DNA from: Galerina marginata
Taxonomy: Eukaryota; Basidiomycota; Agaricomycetes; Agaricales; Galerinaceae
Reading direction: 5' to 3'
Length of the DNA: 64,000 bases
Assembly: GCA_023014335.1 (NCBI GenBank)
Contig: JAECYW010000006.1
Location: 1,984,001-2,048,000 of the forward strand
Shown here: positions 59,668 through 64,000 of the stretch, piece by piece
Layout: each line of letters starts with the position of its first letter
How positions within the stretch are numbered: position 1 is the stretch's first letter
Notes under the pieces: model-generated
What the model was told of the DNA's origin: nothing
The model's input: only the letters and a program-made list of their open reading frames with translations
The model's database searches: none
Position numbers and translations under genes: made by a program

Positions 59668-60545
59668 AAGCTTTTTCCTATTCTTTGACTTGGCTTTTTT
59701 CCGATCTCGATTAGTCTATGATCAGCGGCTCCAGTTCTTCAGCATGATGCATTATTCGACCTCGTAATTCCGCCGGGCGGTGGCTCCATGCCTGCAGACT
59801 ACCTCGTTGCAAGATACCTGTGGTCCTTATCTCACGTCGACTCAAGATACACACAAACTCCCAATCTCAGCAAGGTGAAGAACCCTCTTGGACGAAGCCA
59901 CTGTGTCTCCGAACTTTGTGATATGATGCTAGTTTGAATCATACCTGTTTGTCCCACATGTCTATTATTGTATTACAGCTATTGACTCACCTCTACAGCA
60001 TCTTGCAAATCAAGGACGTAGACGATGATGATTATCATTATGCTTGGTGCCGATGTGGGCGATAGTACTGATAGTCCAACACGAAAGCCTCGAGGTTCGT
60101 AACCGCAACGCTATGTATTGTTCCAAACGCAGCCGCATTCGACCGAATCTGGCGAACAATCAGTCATTATTGTGCTGGACAACAACTAGTTCGTCACTTA
60201 TACACCTTGAATTTTCTGTGTATCCATGAATACAAGAGATCTTGTGATTTCCAAGTCAAAGCATTTTTCCATTTGCCGAATCTGACCGATCACCACCTAG
60301 TGTTGTTTTCTAGCCTTGAAGAGATCAAAGCAGTGTCGTCTTGGAGGTTCTATGAACAACAATAACTGGAATGGATGCCGCTCTGGAGTCCTGGGACTGT
60401 TGTTGTAAGAATAGCCCAATTCAGCCATCGAAGCGCCGCATTCACACCATGATCTCTTATCTGACAGCTTGAAAGTGTCATCCTATTATGAGCGTTTGTT
60501 TATCAAAAACTATGAGTCAGGCCAAGTACGACCGCTTCCCTCAAG
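59668..60545. other. Intergenic region
   Basis: No gene, repeat or RNA recognised. It forms the upstream region of the small acidic gene. Confidence 0.45.
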
Positions 60546-60553
60546 TATAAATA
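60546..60553 (+). promoter_or_regulatory. TATA box of the acidic-protein gene
   Basis: TATAAATA 77 bp upstream of the ATG, followed by an A/C-rich leader. This is one of the clearest core promoters in the window and suggests a strongly or sharply regulated gene. Confidence 0.6.
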
Positions 60554-60622
60554 TGGGGCGTTTTTGAACCATGACGCGCACAAACCAAACAACATTATTC
60601 CCTTCATTAATCAATTCTAGAT

Positions 60623-61246
60623 ATGCCTTTCGGCGTCAAATACGTTCCAATCTCACCGGGCATGTACAACCAAGCCCCTCAAACTACCTTCCCAGATCTT
60701 AATACTTTCGTGCCCCTCAGCGAGGAAGTCTTGATGAAAGCAAGGTGAGCATAAGCGCGTCTTTCCATACCGGGATAATCTCCTGACGGACATTGCTTCT
60801 TCAGGCAAAATATCGAGGAGTTTCTCTCGCATGCTCTTTTGGAAGACAACCAACAAATTTACGCCTCGGAGCCCTTTCCAGACGCTGTGCCAAACTTGGA
60901 TTCAGATTCGGATTCCGTCGAATCGCCCGTATATGAGGACTCTGAAGAATATTTCAAGTTCTTGATGGAGCATGAAGGAGATCTGTCTACTTTATCCCCA
61001 CCAGACGATTTCACCATGGAATCACCTGGCTCTGCCTGCTTCCCGGAAGACATGCCTTGGGAGTTCCCAACAGGCATGCTCCAAGAACCGGAAATATGGG
61101 ATCCTACTACCGATCTTGAGACTCTTATTTCATCGACGGAATACATGGACCAGGCGACGTTGGACTCCATGCACCAGTCGCTGGAGGAGTTGGAACATAC
61201 GTTCTATAGCAAGGCCTCACCGACTTCTGCCCCTGCCGAGGCGTAG
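60623..61246 (+). CDS. Small acidic hypothetical protein
   Basis: Two exons joined by a clean intron (donor after MKAR, acceptor CTTCAG) give about 190 residues. Start MPFGVKYVPISPGMYNQAP. The second exon is rich in Asp, Glu and Ser: QNIEEFLSHALLEDNQQIYA, LDSDSDSVESPVYEDSEEYF, then repeated short acidic-aromatic patches (MPWEFPTGML, EIWDPTTDLETL, SLEELEHTFY). That composition resembles a transcriptional activation region, but no DNA-binding domain is present. No signal peptide or membrane helix. No family recognised. The strong TATA box and intact splicing support a real, probably inducible gene. Confidence 0.7.
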
Positions 61247-62092
61247 ACCATCGGGTCCATGATCGGGATCCTTTACTTGAACTCACGACAGATTCCTTGA
61301 AGGAGTACGACCATGCATGCCCTCCATCCACACCATTGCATCCGCCTACATTGCGCCTACGCTTGTATCTGTTGCCAAAACACCAAATTTCGTCTCACCA
61401 GAATAACAGTTCTGTATTATCAGCATTCGCCCTATGTAGCCCTTAGTGTTGTTGTATTTGTATCTTGTATTTGTATTTACTGTAGCAAGATACATGTACC
61501 CTTGGGTTTTCACCCTAACATGACGTTTGCTCATTACGCTCTCATTCTTTCGTGTCATTCAATTTCTCGCAGGGCGGTCGTTGTCACAAGCTCCAAACTG
61601 ATCGGCGATGTTGGCCGTCGACTTCACTGCGCGCCGTCACATAAGCCAGTAAACTGCGGCCAATCAACTCAGGCTATTGATTGAATCCTGAATGTTCGAC
61701 TGCGGCGGTGGACTTTGAAGTACATACATATACATTGAAAGTTATGTAACGAAACAACAATGCCCTAAACCTATACTTTACTTTCACTGAGAAGGTTAGC
61801 GCACTACTACAAAAACTGAGATTAGTAGTTACGCACACAATTTCGTGGCAGACGATGAACTGGTAAAACAGAAATAGTTTTAAACCAATTTAACCCTTCT
61901 TTTATTTGACTTTTTGACTTGGGATGTTTGACGGCTACTGCGCTTTCGGAGTGGAGTCTCCGTGTAGCCTTAAAGTCGAGTATTATAATGCATCTACTTC
62001 TCATCAATAAAAGCCAGCAAGGAAAGTACTCTTAGAGCTACGAACCTGGTCCCAGCAAATTTCTTTTCCAATCGCTTTAAACTTTATCTGGA
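61247..62092. other. Intergenic region
   Basis: Between two plus-strand genes. Short TTGTAT repeats near 61,450. No gene recognised. Confidence 0.45.
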
Positions 62093-63013
62093 ATGGCGAT
62101 TCATTTCATCCTCCCAATACTCCTTGTCGGCGTCTGTCTGGCGCAAGACAGTAGCACGACCTCTAGCCTTGCTCAGCCAACAACTGGCACGACGCAGAAA
62201 TTCTATTCCTCGACGTTCGTGAACCCGACGCCCCCGAATATACAATCGGAATTCCGAGCTAATTACATGCAGGTAAGATTAGTGCATCATGAACTATGTT
62301 ATCAACTACTGACCTTGTCTACCAATCTCGACGGCTATAGCACAAGTTCGATGTCAATGTGAACCACATTGTCAGTGGATTCGTAAGTTGCGTTGTCCGA
62401 GATAGTGTTTGTGAACCAGTAATCATCGTTGATTTTTCCTGTCGGATAGATTTATGTAAGCCCAAGCCAGCAGAAGATTCGAGCAGATGGTGCTAGCGAT
62501 GGCTCGCTGGAAATCAGCATCTTCGATTTCAAGAACACCACAGCAAATGGTACTGTTGCGAACTCAGTCCTCTCTTTCGACAATGGAGCAACTGCAACCG
62601 ACATGTTCTTCGTTTTTGTTCGTTCAGTTTGACCAAAAGAATAGCCCTCCTTGTTGATCAGTCCTGATTTTTAGCGTGGCGCCATTCGTCCAAATCGTCC
62701 CGGATAATTTCTTGTCTCTGTCTAATGCTGTTTTTGCAGGAACCCAGATAGACGACTTGTATGGTCCTGTTGACACATGGACTTTCTCTGTAAGGCTGGA
62801 TTAAGTCCTTGACACTAGAACGCACTGACGAACACGTTACCCTGTAGATGGGTAACAACCTTCAGATTACGTTCTTCCTAGGACTCCAGCGACACACTCG
62901 TTCGATTTGATTTTGCGGCTTCCGACACGCTCCGCACTTTCACTACGACACGGTTCTTTAATATTATCCCAGGGCCAGTGAACGCGACCGTCTTTGACAC
63001 ATCTTGTCATTGA
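62093..63013 (+). CDS. Secreted hypothetical protein
   Basis: Starts with a signal peptide (MAIHFILPILLVGVCLAQ) followed by a Ser/Thr-rich spacer (DSSTTSSLAQPTTGTTQ). Later exons read HKFDVNVNHIVSGFIYVSPS, QQKIRADGASDGSLEISIFD, FKNTTANGTVANSVLSF, GTQIDDLYGPVDTWTFS and DSSDTLVRFDFAASDTLRTF, ending NATVFDTSCH. Several possible N-glycosylation sites (NTT, NGT, NAT). About 200 residues in four or five exons; the middle junctions are uncertain. No catalytic domain is recognised. Such small secreted proteins of unknown role are frequent in wood- and litter-living fungi. Confidence 0.6.
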
Positions 63014-64000
63014 TCCTGAGAAGCAAGAGAGATCAAGAGCCAGAAAAATGCGCGGTCGATGATGTTGGTTTTAAAAGGGACAGCAGTTGATTTCTTTCCA
63101 TAGGACTTGTTAAAAACCACATTGCATTTCTTGGATGTCTCGGAATATTGCTTGAAAATCTCAGAAAAGGAGGGCAATTAAGCTGGGACTCACCTGAGGA
63201 ACAAAGTAGATAAGTAGATTTCTACAACACGTCAGTGCCAGGTTTCAATTTTTTATCACGGAACCTACTAAGAGCCCTGCGAACAATGACTGCTAAGGAA
63301 AGAGTGGGGCTGATTGCCCAGAGCCGACCCATTTTCTGACCATGATCAGGTTGGACCAGGCGCAGATCATTCTGCCACAACACACAACAAGAGCCGTCAA
63401 CGCGTCACCGCGCACGAGACGTCTTTTGAACTTTCATCCACGGCTTCTGTTCCTCGTTTCGTATGTTCTGAGCACGGTCAATCTACTATGCGGCCTGGAC
63501 CTCATTGACAATGTCTGAAATATTCCCCAGTACCTGGGATATTAGAACCTGGCATAGAGAATAACAGGATCATGGCGCCTCACTGTTTGTACCAGGTGAA
63601 CAGTCGTCGACGTGGGCTCCCTCTAGCTAAGCCAAGTGGTGGAGCGCATCTGAGCACTGGGCCGATAGAAGGGGTCTGGGACATTTTGTTTTCAGGTGAG
63701 CCATAATACAATTTGGAACAGCTTGCGAACTCAGACCTGGACCCATTATGCTTTGCAGTTCAAAGCTTGGCTGTGCTCCTCTAAAGAACACTCATGGTAA
63801 TTCCAAGACTAATTGACTGGCCACTCATGCTCTGCACAAGGCCTGTCTGAGACTTTTTTTGACCTAGATGGAATCATGAACGGGAAAAGTCAAATCTTTA
63901 CATCGAAAGGACGGTCACACTTACTGCAAACCTCAAGTATCGTTGCTAACAAATATGAAAGTGAAATCTGCACGGACCCACTTTGGCGGAAGAAGTTGCG
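63014..64000. other. Window end, no gene supported
   Basis: The last kilobase has no convincing frame, repeat or RNA gene. A gene starting beyond the window cannot be excluded. Confidence 0.4.

Overview
The window looks like nuclear DNA of a mushroom-forming basidiomycete (Agaricomycetes). Genes are cut by many 50-70 bp introns with GT..AG ends. There is a class I hydrophobin with the full eight-cysteine pattern, F-box proteins of the basidiomycete type, a DUF6533 membrane protein, stand-alone SRA-YDG proteins and Zn(II)2Cys6 regulators. No rRNA, CRISPR array or bacterial-style operon was seen.

Layout. 1-9.4 kb: a Zn2Cys6 transcription factor with unusually long introns, then a fusion of a Rieske [2Fe-2S] domain to a DUF455 ferritin-like domain. 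9.8-11.8 kb: a hydrophobin whose promoter carries a short non-autonomous hAT-like element with an 8-bp target duplication. 11.9-15.1 kb: an F-box protein and a DUF2470/DUF4499 membrane protein. 15.5-31.3 kb: a probable sugar-catabolism cluster with a DenD-like SDR dehydrogenase, an RpiB-family isomerase, a class II ketose-phosphate aldolase, an ACS-family MFS permease, a Zn2Cys6 regulator and a dihydroxyacetone-kinase-family kinase, interrupted by one F-box gene. 31.7-36.3 kb: a MYND-finger protein and mitochondrial MTO1/GidA. 36.7-42.6 kb: two head-to-head paralogous MFS sugar or polyol transporters. 43.3-48.5 kb: a KIN1/KIN2-type kinase and a small hypothetical protein. 49.8-52.7 kb: a foldback element and two tandem SRA-YDG genes. 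52.8-57.1 kb: GPN1-type GTPase and CDK1. 57.7-63 kb: a DUF6533 protein and several orphan genes, including one acidic protein behind a strong TATA box and one secreted protein.

The most interesting system is the 15.5-31.3 kb cluster. RpiB-family isomerases and DAK-family kinases together are the hallmark of bacterial erythritol/threitol (erythrulose-phosphate) catabolism, and DenD belongs to four-carbon acid-sugar catabolism. The set suggests a fungal pathway for tetritols or a related branched or four-carbon sugar, with its own importer and regulator. The substrate is inference.

A caution applies throughout. Many conserved genes, including essential CDK1, GPN1 and MTO1, are interrupted by single-base indels, mostly +1 and often beside a repeated base. 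This fits unpolished long-read sequence better than pseudogenes. CDS limits below span from start codon to stop codon across introns and these frame breaks.
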